Positions 9,042-18,535 of a stretch of DNA of 64,000 bases are shown piece by piece (the stretch's first letter is position 1; each line of letters opens with the position of its first letter). Made by a program: the position numbers and the translations under genes. Source of the DNA: Acinetobacter calcoaceticus. Lineage in GTDB: Bacteria > Pseudomonadota > Gammaproteobacteria > Pseudomonadales > Moraxellaceae. The stretch spans positions 2,914,001 to 2,978,000 of the forward strand of contig NZ_LS999521.1 in NCBI RefSeq assembly GCF_900520355.1. The letters are read 5' to 3'. Below the pieces are notes generated by a model. That model was given only the letters and a program-made list of their open reading frames with translations, made no database searches and had not been told where the DNA came from.

Positions 9042-9082
9042 CTAGAGAACATTGAATCATCTTTTTTCTCAATGTTCTCTAG
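9042..9082. terminator. Bidirectional hairpin between convergent symporter and CobW-family genes
   Basis: Perfect 14-bp inverted repeat CTAGAGAACATTGA (9042-9055) / TCAATGTTCTCTAG (9069-9082) with a T-rich loop. The right arm overlaps the stop codon of the minus-strand gene. The T-run after the stem is poor, but position and stem strength argue for a shared terminator. Confidence 0.65.
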
Positions 9083-10077
9083 TCTTCAATTCGGCAATTC
9101 AACAAATCTGTTTCAAATGCCAGCCAATCATGTTCTTGTTGGCTAATCATTTCAATCCGGTTATCAATTCCCTCTTCACCAGACTTATAATTAAACTGAT
9201 CAGGATTAAAATTAAATATTTTCCATCCTTGATCTGTATTAAAAATTCCCTTAATACGTAGCCAATCTTGCTGTGCACACAATAAATCTAGCAAAGCATA
9301 AAATTCAAATTTCCAGCGTTTAGGCAACTTCCAACCCGCCACGATATAACCTTGTGCCGACTCTACATAATGGTAAGGTAACTGCTGAATTTCTTTAGTC
9401 ACTTCAGCTTCAGTCATTTGCTTTTGAAGTTTAAGTAAAGGTTGTATGGATCTCTCGGTTAAACGGGCGGCTACATCAATTTCATTTAATGCTAACTGAC
9501 CATATTGCGTCTTAATCCATTCTTGTTGATAGGGTTGATACTCTTCTTTTAGTGACTCAAGTGTCTGCTCGTCTTCAAAAGTCATGATATCGGTATGTGA
9601 CACCACTACTATCTGGGCTGCTTTTAACTGGTCTTCATAAAGATTTTGTTTGACCCAGTTTGTATCATGCAAGCGGCTACCATCGACTACAGTCACCAAA
9701 GCACGCATTGCCAAACTACTTTGCCAATGAGGCTCAGTCAGTTGGTCAAATAATTGAGAAGGATGCCCAAGACCAGTCGGCTCAATAAAAAGACGGTCTG
9801 GCTTTTGCTCACTCAACAGGCGAGCTAAAGCAATGTGCATAGGCAATTGACTGCTACAACATAAACAACCGCCTAATAACTCTTTTACCGCGTAACCTTG
9901 TTCTTGAGGTAATAGTTGTTGATCTACTCCAATTTGCCCAAACTCATTCATTAATACAGCCCATACCTCATCTTTAGGCTTCTGACTTAATAAATGCTGC
10001 AATAACGTAGTTTTCCCTGCCCCTAAAAAACCAGAAATAATATGGGTAGGAACAGTTTTTTGGGCAATAAATTTCAC
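9079..10077 (-). CDS. CobW/COG0523 family GTP-binding metal chaperone
   Basis: A 332-residue G3E GTPase. Visible are the P-loop GFLGAGKTTLL at about residue 18, the metal-binding GGCLCC (CxCC) motif at about residue 69 and the IEPTGLGHP switch-like segment near residue 99. Proteins of this family use GTP to hand metals, often zinc or cobalt, to client enzymes. The C-terminal CobW_C domain follows the GTPase domain. No zinc-uptake gene or B12 gene is adjacent and no obvious Zur site is seen, so the metal and client are unknown. Confidence 0.87.
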   Translation of the reverse strand: MKFIAQKTVPTHIISGFLGAGKTTLLQHLLSQKPKDEVWAVLMNEFGQIGVDQQLLPQEQGYAVKELLGGCLCCSSQLPMHIALARLLSEQKPDRLFIEPTGLGHPSQLFDQLTEPHWQSSLAMRALVTVVDGSRLHDTNWVKQNLYEDQLKAAQIVVVSHTDIMTFEDEQTLESLKEEYQPYQQEWIKTQYGQLALNEIDVAARLTERSIQPLLKLQKQMTEAEVTKEIQQLPYHYVESAQGYIVAGWKLPKRWKFEFYALLDLLCAQQDWLRIKGIFNTDQGWKIFNFNPDQFNYKSGEEGIDNRIEMISQQEHDWLAFETDLLNCRIED

Positions 10078-10571
10078 AAGGCACTCAAATTAAAACAGTC
10101 TCAGACATTTTAGGTATATCACTATTTTTTGTCATGTAAATGATTTTTAAATTTGGTCTATACTTTTTTAATTTCTACTTAACAACCCAAAAGTGAGACT
10201 TAAGTCCCACTTTCAATCTAAAATAACTCTAAGCTTATCCCTACCCAACGGAATATTCTATTTAAGCGTATTCACAATTCATGCCAGAGTGTTTTGTTTA
10301 CGTAACACAATTGGTTTTTTTTCGCTCAAGAAGAAATATTTTTACACATTTTAAGGTGTATTTAAGCCAGTTAACTTTACAGATTCCGCACATAAATAGC
10401 CCATATATTTTTTATTGTTAAGATAGACGTAATAGATTGTTAAGTTAATTGATGTAATCCCAAGCTCGGCTTAGCATGTGTCCTAGCTTAGTCATTCAGC
10501 CATACACGTTTCATGTATGTATGAACGATTAGGTTTGATTGATTTTTTAATGAATTTAAGGATGCCATAAA
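10078..10571. other. 494-bp intergenic region upstream of the small secreted protein gene
   Basis: No convincing coding frame. It contains the 24-bp near-palindrome at 10190-10213 and is otherwise A+T-rich. A less A+T-rich patch at about 10440-10520 includes the inverted pair CATACA/TGTATG (about 10502-10520). The long leader before a 66-codon gene could hold a promoter with regulatory sites or a small RNA, but nothing decisive is visible. Confidence 0.4.
10190..10213. repeat. 24-bp near-palindrome
   Basis: AAAGTGAGACTT followed directly by AAGTCCCACTTT; 11 of 12 positions pair. It lies 112 bp upstream of the divergent CobW-family gene start. It may be an operator or a terminator-like hairpin, though no T-run follows. 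Confidence 0.45.
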
Positions 10572-10772
10572 ATGAAATTAGCTAAGACTCTACTTGCAAC
10601 TACTTTAGCTTTAACTGCAGTATCAACTTTCGCTGCTTCTAAACATGAACAAGCGCATAGCACTGCTAGTGAAGAGAAAGTTGTTGTTTCAACTCAAGAA
10701 CAAGCGAACACAGCAAATGCTGCTTCTGAAGCTGTAGGCTCTGCTTCTGAAGCTGCTCCTGCTACTCGTTAA
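10572..10772 (+). CDS. Small secreted alanine/glutamate-rich protein
   Basis: A 66-residue product, MKLAKTLLATTLALTAVSTFA followed by ASKHEQAH. The first 21 residues are a textbook signal peptide with a cleavage site after TFA. The mature part (about 45 residues) is rich in Ala, Ser, Glu and Gln, has no Cys and is probably disordered in the periplasm or secreted. I do not recognise a family. A ribosome site AAGGATG precedes the ATG by about 7 nt, and a hairpin terminator begins at the stop codon, so the gene is a genuine single-gene unit. Composition suggests an abundant envelope or stress protein, but that is inference. Confidence 0.75.
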   Translation: MKLAKTLLATTLALTAVSTFAASKHEQAHSTASEEKVVVSTQEQANTANAASEAVGSASEAAPATR

Positions 10773-10811
10773 TTATCTCTGCACTCTCCTCCAAGCTCAG
10801 AGATAATTTTA
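10771..10811 (+). terminator. Terminator of the small secreted protein gene
   Basis: Inverted repeat AATTATCTCTG (10771-10781) / CAGAGATAATT (10798-10808) followed by TTT. It overlaps the stop codon. Confidence 0.65.
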
Positions 10812-10846
10812 CTGGAAAGAAAAAAGGAATTTGAATTTCAGTAAAG

Positions 10847-10886
10847 AAAAAGGATCGAACCATGCTGCGGTTCGATCCTTTTTTAA
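10847..10886. terminator. Strong bidirectional terminator
   Basis: AAAAAGGATCGAACC (from about 10847) pairs with GGTTCGATCCTTTTTT. The perfect stem is about 15 bp, with A-run and T-run on either side, placed before the stop of the minus-strand thioesterase gene. Confidence 0.85.
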
Positions 10887-10895
10887 TTCAGTTTT

Positions 10896-11411
10896 TTAAG
10901 AAGATTTTTTATACATACTACAAGATGGGTTGTGATTTTCTTGTAGACGTAAAACCTTGCGGTGTTCTGCTGCTTCAAAACGACAGCGTTTCCACTCAGT
11001 CTCAAGTTTTAAAGTAGGCACGTCACAAGGCTTACCCTGTTCATCAACAGCCACCATGGTGAAATAACAGCTATTAGTATGGCGCACTGTACGCTTCTGG
11101 ATATTTTGGGCTTCAACACGTATACCCACTTCCATTGAAGTACGGCCAACATGATTCACACTTGCCAAAAAAGTTACCAATTCACCCACATAAATCGGTT
11201 CTTTAAAATTCACCTTATCTACAGACAATGTTACGACATAGCTGCCTGAATAACGGCTAGCGCACGCGTAAGCGACTTGGTCTAGTAGTTTTAGAATCGT
11301 ACCACCATGAACATTACCTGAAAAATTTGCCATATCAGGCGTCATTAAAACTGACATCGTCAATTCTGACTGATCATCAGTCACTGTGGTCATTTCATCT
11401 AATGTAGGCAT
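10896..11411 (-). CDS. Acyl-CoA thioesterase (hotdog fold)
   Basis: A 171-residue hotdog-fold thioesterase of the YciA/BACH type. The diagnostic helix-strand segment NFSGNVHGGTILKLLDQVAY carries the usual Asn and Asp residues, and VTLSVDKVNFKEPIYVGELV forms the second conserved block. It hydrolyses acyl-CoA to free acid and CoA in the cytoplasm. The C-terminal 40 residues (EAAEHRKVLRLQENHNPSC onward) are a polar extension. It is a stand-alone gene with its own terminator. Confidence 0.9.
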   Translation of the reverse strand: MPTLDEMTTVTDDQSELTMSVLMTPDMANFSGNVHGGTILKLLDQVAYACASRYSGSYVVTLSVDKVNFKEPIYVGELVTFLASVNHVGRTSMEVGIRVEAQNIQKRTVRHTNSCYFTMVAVDEQGKPCDVPTLKLETEWKRCRFEAAEHRKVLRLQENHNPSCSMYKKSS

Positions 11412-11651
11412 AGCTCAACTCTGGTCTCAAACAAGCTCAGTAAATATTATGGTTGATAATTCACAAAAAAAACATGATTAAATCCAGAACATGGCATTGT
11501 ATTTTCTAATATCTGTCATTGTTTTTTGAAATTAGGTTTTTTAAAAATATTATTTTTAGAAATTTTATAATAAATATGAAAGTATTATAGAAAAATGCTA
11601 TGCCATTTTATTCAACTCTCAATGGCATAGCAGGCTTTTGCAATTAAGTTG

Positions 11652-12266
11652 TTATACCTTATTAATTACGCCGGTCACGCCATTAATAATCATATCAATA
11701 GCGATCGTACCAATTAATAAAGCAGATAAACGTCCCACAATATCAAAATAACGGTCAATATGTTTGGCATGTCTATAACGTAAATGATCATGTGAAAATT
11801 TCATCAAAATCAAAATACTGCATGTTAAAAACATGGTAAAAGCAATGACCAGTGCCGCAGCACCAATTGACATTTCCATTCCCGTGACTACAGCAGCACT
11901 AATGGTTCCAGGGCCAACCATGAAAGGCATGGCAATGGTGCCTGCCAGATGTTCTGGCGCACCCCGCATTTCACCGATGGTATCGGCACCCTGAAACACA
12001 TAGCGATAGCCAATCACTAGAAAAATCAACCCACCAAAAATCTGGAAGGCTTCAAAACGTACATTCAGATATTTACTAAAAATTGCTTCACCGCCCCATG
12101 CAAATAGCATAAATACAATGTAAGCAATTACACTTCCCTGAATCAGTGCTTTATTAAACACCCTTGTTTCTGAATGGCGAATCAGACCAATCATATAAAT
12201 GCTCATCAAAAATGGATTGAGCAAAGAGAAAAATAAAACAAAAGAATGCAGATATGGAGACGCCAT
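11652..12266 (-). CDS. MarC family integral membrane protein
   Basis: A 204-residue protein with six predicted membrane helices. The MarC/UPF0056 signatures are present: LLNPFLMSIYMIGL near the N-terminus and PFMVGPGTISAAVVTGM in the middle. The function of the family is unknown; an early proposal that MarC is an antibiotic-efflux protein was not upheld. It starts 11 bp after the stop of the long choline transporter gene on the same strand, so the two are probably co-transcribed. That is a hint of a role linked to osmotic stress, but only a hint. Confidence 0.85.
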   Translation of the reverse strand: MASPYLHSFVLFFSLLNPFLMSIYMIGLIRHSETRVFNKALIQGSVIAYIVFMLFAWGGEAIFSKYLNVRFEAFQIFGGLIFLVIGYRYVFQGADTIGEMRGAPEHLAGTIAMPFMVGPGTISAAVVTGMEMSIGAAALVIAFTMFLTCSILILMKFSHDHLRYRHAKHIDRYFDIVGRLSALLIGTIAIDMIINGVTGVINKV

Positions 12267-12277
12267 GCATATTCCCC

Positions 12278-14344
12278 TTAAGCTTGTGGATCTGGGAACA
12301 ACGGTCGGTTCCCCGGGCTAATACGATTAATATGTAGAAACGTCATATGTCTTTCATATTTATCTAAAATATCATTAATGACTTGCTCTTTACCGTAACC
12401 CACTAGATCGTTATCTTGAGAACCATCATAAAGATAGGTTTCTAATCGATAATAGAATTGTTTACCTCGTTTCACACGTTGACTGAAAATCGGTGCGCTA
12501 TAACGCACAGGCCAGATCTGGTAAACGAAGTTTTGCTCTTCTTCTAAATGAATAGTGAAGTCCAGATGGTAAAGCGTGTCTTCATCTTCGAGTAGCGTTT
12601 GCTGCACATCCACGTTCATTCCCTGCTTAATAAGTTCATCAGCAACAGCCTGAACTGCTGGTCGGCAGACAGTATCTAACATGCGCAGAGTTTCAGTGGT
12701 TCCCGGATGATGCATGACACGGGTTAAACGCTGTTTCCAATTCAGAATATCGACGTTACCCACCACAGGAGCTGCATTCATACTTCGGCTAGCCTGTCTG
12801 TAATCTTCAAGTCTTAAGGACTTGTAAAGCCCTGCCATGACAAGGAACATCACGAAACTAAACGGCAATCCCATAATAATGGTCGCGTTTTGTAAAGCCG
12901 TAATTCCGTTGGTCATCAGCATCGCTAGCGTGAGTAAACCAATGGCAATTGCCCAGAACACACTCAGCCAACGCGGAGCATCATTATCAATATGCGTTAA
13001 CTTAGTGGTGAAATTACCTAAAACCAGCGCGCCCGAATCGGCAGAAGTCACATAGAACAAAAGCCCTGTTACGGTGGCAATTGAAGCAATGAAAGTAAAG
13101 CCCGGATATTGTGCTAACAAATCATAAAAACCATGAGCCGGATTCGCCAACACAGTAGCAGCTAAGGTTTGGTTCCCTTCAAAAATAACGCTGTGCAATG
13201 CACTATTACCAAAAATAGATAACCACGTTATTGTAAATAGAAGCGGAATAATTAAAGTACCGGATACAAACTCACGAATGGTACGCCCTCTTGAGATACG
13301 AGCTAGGAAAAGGCCTACGAACGGCGACCATGCAATCCACCAAGCCCAGAAGAATAAGGTCCAGCTACTCATCCACGCTTTAGGCTGTTCAAACGCAAAA
13401 CTTTGTAAAGCCAAAGATGGGAATCGACTTAAGTAATCACCAACATTTTGAACAAGGGCATTGAGTAAAAACTCAGTATTTCCCAAGAACAAAATAAACA
13501 GCAATAGCCCGATCGAAACATAAATATTGATTTCAGATAAAATCCGCAGGCCTTTATTAACGCCTGATGTCACCGAAATAATACTGATTCCAACTGCAAT
13601 GGCAATCAGGGCAAACTGCATCCAGATGTTCTCTGGTAGCCCTAATAATACATGTAGCCCATAATTCAGCTGTACCACCCCAATCCCGCAGGTTGTTGCA
13701 ATACCAAAAATTGTCCCGATAACGGCAGCCGTATCAACACTATGCCCGATCACACCATTAATTCTTTTACCAAAAATTGGGTAGAGTGCAGAACGAATGG
13801 TAAGCGGCAGATTATAACGATAGCTGAAATATCCCAATGACATGCCAAGTAAGGCATACATACACCAACCAGTTAAACCGTAGTGGAACAATGTCCAGAC
13901 CATACTTTGGCGTGCGGCTTCATAAGTCTGAGCTGCACCTACTGGCGGTTGCATATAATGAGATAAAGGTTCGGCGACCGAGAAGAACATTAAATCGATA
14001 CCAATACCAGCCGAAAACAGCATGGCAGACCAACTAAGTAAACTAAACTCAGGCTTTGAATGCTTAGGTCCTAGCTTAATATTGCCATATCTTGAACAGG
14101 CAATGAAAATTACGAATGCCATGTAAAGTGTTGCGGCAAGCAGGTAATACCAACCAAAGGTCGAAGTTACCCACTGAAGTACTGTATTCATTACCCGATT
14201 TGAAAAATCGTTGAACAAAAACGTGACGAGAGAAAAAATTAAAATAAGTACAGCTGAAAAATAAAAAACCACACGGTTGAGCGGGTCTTTTTTAGATTTA
14301 GATAATGTTAAATCATCAACTGCTCTTGGATTATCTGTTGCCAT
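12278..14344 (-). CDS. betT: BCCT family choline/betaine transporter with long C-terminal domain (BetT2-like)
   Basis: A 688-residue betaine-choline-carnitine transporter with twelve membrane helices. The family signature is seen in FFWAWWIAWSPFVGLFLARI (about residues 329-348). The last about 150 residues are hydrophilic (PVVGNVDILNWKQRLTRV onward), as in E. coli BetT, where the C-terminal tail senses osmotic stress. Proton- or sodium-driven choline uptake at the inner membrane feeds BetA and BetB. It lies downstream of a second, shorter BCCT gene on the same strand, separated by a hairpin, and upstream of marC. By analogy with the two BetT proteins described in A. baylyi, this should be the osmo-responsive one. 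Confidence 0.88.
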   Translation of the reverse strand: MATDNPRAVDDLTLSKSKKDPLNRVVFYFSAVLILIFSLVTFLFNDFSNRVMNTVLQWVTSTFGWYYLLAATLYMAFVIFIACSRYGNIKLGPKHSKPEFSLLSWSAMLFSAGIGIDLMFFSVAEPLSHYMQPPVGAAQTYEAARQSMVWTLFHYGLTGWCMYALLGMSLGYFSYRYNLPLTIRSALYPIFGKRINGVIGHSVDTAAVIGTIFGIATTCGIGVVQLNYGLHVLLGLPENIWMQFALIAIAVGISIISVTSGVNKGLRILSEINIYVSIGLLLFILFLGNTEFLLNALVQNVGDYLSRFPSLALQSFAFEQPKAWMSSWTLFFWAWWIAWSPFVGLFLARISRGRTIREFVSGTLIIPLLFTITWLSIFGNSALHSVIFEGNQTLAATVLANPAHGFYDLLAQYPGFTFIASIATVTGLLFYVTSADSGALVLGNFTTKLTHIDNDAPRWLSVFWAIAIGLLTLAMLMTNGITALQNATIIMGLPFSFVMFLVMAGLYKSLRLEDYRQASRSMNAAPVVGNVDILNWKQRLTRVMHHPGTTETLRMLDTVCRPAVQAVADELIKQGMNVDVQQTLLEDEDTLYHLDFTIHLEEEQNFVYQIWPVRYSAPIFSQRVKRGKQFYYRLETYLYDGSQDNDLVGYGKEQVINDILDKYERHMTFLHINRISPGNRPLFPDPQA

Positions 14345-14376
14345 ACAATCCTCAAGGAATAAAAAATAAAAACAAA

Positions 14377-14430
14377 ATGTTTAACTTCGTCTTTTCACTA
14401 TTCAAAATAATGAAAAGACGATATTTAAAC
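14377..14430 (-). terminator. Hairpin between the two BCCT genes
   Basis: Perfect 10-bp stem CGTCTTTTCA (14388-14397) / TGAAAAGACG (14411-14420), extended outward by GTTTAA/TTAAAC. On the minus strand a T-rich stretch follows (GTTTTTATTTTTTATT). It probably ends much of the transcript of the shorter transporter gene, giving partly independent expression of the second. Confidence 0.65.
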
Positions 14431-14463
14431 GCAAAAATAATATATAGATGTGATCGATGGAGG

Positions 14464-16086
14464 TTATAAAACCTCGGTCACTTTATTCTGGTCACAATTT
14501 GATGGGACAGAAATGTCTTTTGAAACAGCCAACTGCTTTTTCACTAATTGAGGGTCAAAATCATCTTGCTTTAACGCTTTGGCTAAACCGAACATATAAA
14601 GCAAAATAATGACTGAAAATGGTAAACCACATAACACCACTGCACTTTGCATGGAGTTAAAACTACCAGCTAATAATAAGCCAATACTTACAATGGTAAT
14701 TACCACAGACCAAAAGACGCGTAACCAAATTGGCGAATCACTATCATTTGTGCCCCCTTTTGAGGACAAATTAGCGATCATAAGTGTACCAGACCCAACT
14801 GGTGTCAAAAATAAAACGAAACAAATTACAACAACAATGCCAGCAACATAAGGATTAAATGGCAGATATTCGAGTAATTTAAATAATGATAATGCTGGGT
14901 CACTTAAAACCATATCACCCAAAACTTTCTGTTTTTGATTCAAGATTAAGTAAATTGCAGTATTGCCAAAAACTGAAATCCAAGCCAGTGTAAAACCTAA
15001 TGGAATCAGGCAGACACCCAAAACAACTTCGCGAATTGTGCGTCCTTTTGAAATGCGGGCAATAAACATACCCACAAAAGGTGCCCAAGCAATCCACCAT
15101 GCCCAATAAAATACGGTCCACGAACCTAACCAACCACTTGCCTTCTGATTGTATAAATACATATCGAAGCTTTTACCAATAAAATTGCTTAGATAATCAC
15201 CGACATTTTGCACCAGACCATTTAATAAATGATTTGTAGGGCCCGTTAAAAATACAAATAAAAGTAAGGCATAGAGCAGACGTAAATTAATACGAGATAA
15301 CCATGCCAGACCTTTTTCAATACCAACCACTGTCGTTATTGTGGCAACAAACATCATAACCAGAACAACGGTAATTAAGGTCGCAGAGTTATCAGGAATT
15401 TGAGGCAGTAAATAGCAAATACCAGATACGAGTACCAAAGCCCCAATTCCTAAATTGGTCACCAATGAAATAACTGTTGCTAAAATTCCAAAGCCATCAA
15501 CGAAATCCCCCACCAAGCCATGAACACGTTCCCCAAAAATTGGGTAAAGTGCCGAACGTAATGCCAGTGGCAAATTTTTTCTAAAAGCGAAGTAACCTAA
15601 AGTGACTCCAAGCAATGCATAGAGCACCCAACCATGAATTCCCCAGTGTAAAAAGCTATAGGTCATGGCATTTCGGGCAGCTTGAATAGTTCCTGCTTCG
15701 CCTTCTGGTGGGCGTAAGAAATGATCAACAGGTTCGGCAACGCCATAATAGAGTAGCGCAATACCAATCCCTGCCGAAAACAGCATTGAAGTCCATGCCA
15801 GATAACCAAACTCGGGTTTATCGTCGTCTTTTCCTAACGGAATCTGGCCGACTTTTGAAAAAGCGAGCCAAGCCACAAAACCGAGGCACAGCACAATCAC
15901 CAGCATGTAATACCACCCAAAAAAGTGATTTACCTGCTCTTGTATATAAGTTAACCAGAACTGGCTCTTTTCAGGAAACAGCACAAAAAGTAGGCCAAAA
16001 ATGCCAATACTGATGGCTGAACTCCAAAATACAAAACGATTTAACCGAATATGGTCTGAAGAATATCTATCACTTTTCAACACCAT
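14464..16086 (-). CDS. betT: BCCT family choline transporter, short form (BetT1-like)
   Basis: A 540-residue BCCT transporter with twelve membrane helices and the signature FYWAWWIAWAPFVGMFIARI. In the core it closely resembles its downstream neighbour, but it stops about 40 residues after the last helix and so lacks the hydrophilic osmosensing tail. This fits the osmo-independent BetT1 type described in Acinetobacter. It is transcribed away from betI across the 48-bp palindrome and is therefore the likely direct BetI target on this side. It supplies choline for oxidation to glycine betaine even without salt stress. Confidence 0.88.
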   Translation of the reverse strand: MVLKSDRYSSDHIRLNRFVFWSSAISIGIFGLLFVLFPEKSQFWLTYIQEQVNHFFGWYYMLVIVLCLGFVAWLAFSKVGQIPLGKDDDKPEFGYLAWTSMLFSAGIGIALLYYGVAEPVDHFLRPPEGEAGTIQAARNAMTYSFLHWGIHGWVLYALLGVTLGYFAFRKNLPLALRSALYPIFGERVHGLVGDFVDGFGILATVISLVTNLGIGALVLVSGICYLLPQIPDNSATLITVVLVMMFVATITTVVGIEKGLAWLSRINLRLLYALLLFVFLTGPTNHLLNGLVQNVGDYLSNFIGKSFDMYLYNQKASGWLGSWTVFYWAWWIAWAPFVGMFIARISKGRTIREVVLGVCLIPLGFTLAWISVFGNTAIYLILNQKQKVLGDMVLSDPALSLFKLLEYLPFNPYVAGIVVVICFVLFLTPVGSGTLMIANLSSKGGTNDSDSPIWLRVFWSVVITIVSIGLLLAGSFNSMQSAVVLCGLPFSVIILLYMFGLAKALKQDDFDPQLVKKQLAVSKDISVPSNCDQNKVTEVL

Positions 16087-16228
16087 CTTATTGCTCCTTG
16101 CAATCGGTGTATTTTCTCAAAATAACGTGATAAGTACTGTACTTATGCGCATCATCCTATCCTTAAGAATCTTTGATTTTACCTCTTTATTTTCAGAGCT
16201 AATCTTCAAAAATTCATTGATTTTTACA

Positions 16229-16276
16229 TATCATACTTGTTATTGATTGAACGTTCAATCAATAACAAGTATGATA
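16229..16276. promoter_or_regulatory. 48-bp perfect palindrome, probable BetI operator
   Basis: Every base from 16229 to 16252 pairs with 16276 back to 16253. The core TTGATTGAACGTTCAATCAA, centred at 16252/16253, matches the TetR-type operator style reported for BetI, a TTGAACG-centred dyad. It sits between divergent betT1 and betI-betB-betA, so one site can control both arms, with choline as inducer. Confidence 0.85.
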
Positions 16277-16351
16277 AAAAAAGTGCTATGATGCTCTGCA
16301 AGTTAACATGCTGAATTTAAAGCACCGCTAAAAGTGCTGATGTGGAAAATC

Positions 16352-16975
16352 ATGACAAAACGCAGAGTAAAACCAGAGCATGTGCGACGTGAAGAAATCA
16401 TGAACGCTGCACTCGACGTAATTTATGAAGTGGGGTTATCCAATACCACCATTGCACAAATTGCAAAAAAAGCCGAGTTGTCGACTGGCATTGTCAGCCA
16501 TTATTTTGGTGACAAACAAGGGTTGATAAACACCTGTATGCAAGAAATGCTGAATGTTCTGCGTCATAAAACTGAACAGTACAGAGCAGAAGCAGATACG
16601 CATCCAGAGAGCCAGATTAAGGCCATTATCGACTCTAACTTTGACATTAGTCAGGTCAATGAAAAAGCAATGCGGGTCTGGTTAGATTTTTGGTCAGCAA
16701 GTTTGCATGTACCAGACTTGAGCCGTTTGCAAAAGATTAATGATCAACGCCTATATTCCAACTTGAAGTTTTATTTTCTCAAGTTAATGGATGAAAAACA
16801 GGCCGGTGTTGCCGCCCGAGGTTTGGCAGCATTGATTGATGGATTATGGCTACGCGGCAGTTTAAGCCGTCACAACGAATTTGACAGCGAACTTGCCCGT
16901 TCCATTGCTTACGATTATGTACAAACGCAATTGCAATTTGCGAACAAGCCTTTGCAGGAGAGACAAAATGAGTGA
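16352..16975 (+). CDS. betI: Transcriptional repressor BetI
   Basis: A 207-residue TetR-family protein. The ATG at 16352 is chosen because GTGGAAA lies about 4 nt upstream and because BetI proteins begin with a short basic tail before [11 protein letters not shown]. The helix-turn-helix is [20 protein letters not shown], almost identical to the BetI consensus, and the body has [19 protein letters not shown], typical of BetI. It represses choline uptake and oxidation genes until choline binds. Its last 8 bp overlap the betB start, so the two are translationally coupled. Confidence 0.92.
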   Translation: MTKRRVKPEHVRREEIMNAALDVIYEVGLSNTTIAQIAKKAELSTGIVSHYFGDKQGLINTCMQEMLNVLRHKTEQYRAEADTHPESQIKAIIDSNFDISQVNEKAMRVWLDFWSASLHVPDLSRLQKINDQRLYSNLKFYFLKLMDEKQAGVAARGLAALIDGLWLRGSLSRHNEFDSELARSIAYDYVQTQLQFANKPLQERQNE

Positions 16976-18440
16976 TGTACAAGTTCATCAACTGTATATC
17001 CATGGACGCTACGTTAAAGCAACCAGTGGTAAAACATTTAATAGTATTAACCCTGCCAACGGCGAAGTTATCGCGACTCTTCAACAAGCTTCTGAGCAAG
17101 ATATAGAAGCTGCTGTGCAAAGTGCACAACAAGGTCAAAAAATCTGGGCAGCCATGACCGCCATGGAACGCTCACGTATTTTACGCCGTGCAGTCGACAT
17201 TTTACGTGAACGTAATGATGAGCTTGCCCGTCTTGAGACACTAGACACAGGTAAAGCTTTTAGCGAAACATCTACCGTCGACATTGTGACTGGTGCAGAT
17301 GTATTAGAATATTACGCAGGGCTTGCAACAGCCATTCAAGGTGAACAAGTTCCGCTTCGCGAATCAAGTTTCTTTTATACACGCCGTGAACCTTTAGGCG
17401 TGGTTGCAGGTATTGGTGCCTGGAACTATCCAATTCAAATCGCTTTATGGAAATCTGCCCCTGCCCTTGCTGCCGGCAATGCCATGATTTTCAAACCAAG
17501 TGAAACGACCCCTCTTACTGCATTTAAACTTGCAGAAATCTATACAGAAGCTGGCTTACCAGACGGCGTATTTAACGTCATTCAAGGGCCTGGTCGTGAA
17601 ATTGGTCAGTGGCTCACTGAACATCCTGTGATTGAGAAAATCTCATTCACTGGTGGTGTTGAAACTGGCAAAAAAGTCATGGCAAGTGCTGCTGGTTCTA
17701 CACTTAAAGAAGTGACGATGGAACTTGGCGGTAAGTCTCCACTCATTATTTGTGAAGATGCCGACCTTAATCGCGCAGCAGATATTGCTGTCATGGCGAA
17801 CTTCTTTAGTTCAGGCCAAGTGTGTACCAACGGTACGCGTGTTTTTGTTCCGAAATCACTTTTAGCCGATTTTGAAAAAGCCGTTGTAGAGCGTGTAAAA
17901 CGTATTCGCATTGGTGACCCAATGGCTGAAGAAACCAACTTCGGTCCACTCACCAGCTTCCCTCACATGGAAAAAGTGCTGTCTTTCATTGAGTCAGGCA
18001 AACAACAAGGCGCTAAAGTCTTAATTGGTGGTGACTGCGCAACAGAAGGTGACCTTGCTAAAGGCGCTTATGTACTACCGACTGTATTTAGTGACTGCAA
18101 CGACCAAATGGCAATTGTTCAAGAAGAAATTTTTGGACCTGTCATGAGCATCTTAAGCTACGAGACTGAAGAAGAAGTGATTCGTCGTGCTAACGATACA
18201 ACTTTTGGTTTAGCTGCTGGCGTTGTCACTCAAGATATTAGCCGCGCTCATCGCATTATTCACCACATTGAAGCTGGTATTTGCTGGATTAACACTTGGG
18301 GCGAATCGCCTGCAGAGATGCCAGTGGGTGGCTACAAGCAATCTGGCGTGGGCCGTGAAAATGGTCTAACCACGCTTGGGCACTATACCCGTATCAAATC
18401 TATTCAAGTTGAACTCGGCGACTATCAAAGCATTTTTTAA
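16968..18440 (+). CDS. betB: Betaine aldehyde dehydrogenase
   Basis: A 490-residue NAD(P)-dependent aldehyde dehydrogenase. The ATG at 16968, behind GCAGGAGAGAC, is the start; it overlaps betI by 8 bp. The catalytic Cys is in [12 protein letters not shown], the general-base Glu in [11 protein letters not shown], and the cofactor fold shows GIGAWNYP and [10 protein letters not shown]. The C-terminal [16 protein letters not shown] is typical of BetB. It converts betaine aldehyde to glycine betaine in the cytoplasm. betA follows after about 95 bp. Confidence 0.95.
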   Translation: MSDVQVHQLYIHGRYVKATSGKTFNSINPANGEVIATLQQASEQDIEAAVQSAQQGQKIWAAMTAMERSRILRRAVDILRERNDELARLETLDTGKAFSETSTVDIVTGADVLEYYAGLATAIQGEQVPLRESSFFYTRREPLGVVAGIGAWNYPIQIALWKSAPALAAGNAMIFKPSETTPLTAFKLAEIYTEAGLPDGVFNVIQGPGREIGQWLTEHPVIEKISFTGGVETGKKVMASAAGSTLKEVTMELGGKSPLIICEDADLNRAADIAVMANFFSSGQVCTNGTRVFVPKSLLADFEKAVVERVKRIRIGDPMAEETNFGPLTSFPHMEKVLSFIESGKQQGAKVLIGGDCATEGDLAKGAYVLPTVFSDCNDQMAIVQEEIFGPVMSILSYETEEEVIRRANDTTFGLAAGVVTQDISRAHRIIHHIEAGICWINTWGESPAEMPVGGYKQSGVGRENGLTTLGHYTRIKSIQVELGDYQSIF

Positions 18441-18535
18441 TGCATCAATTGCCTTAAACACTTCAACCTAAATCACATATGCAGAGCAATCTTTATAGAT
18501 TGCTCAGGCAAACTGTTAGTAAAAAAAGGATAGTT

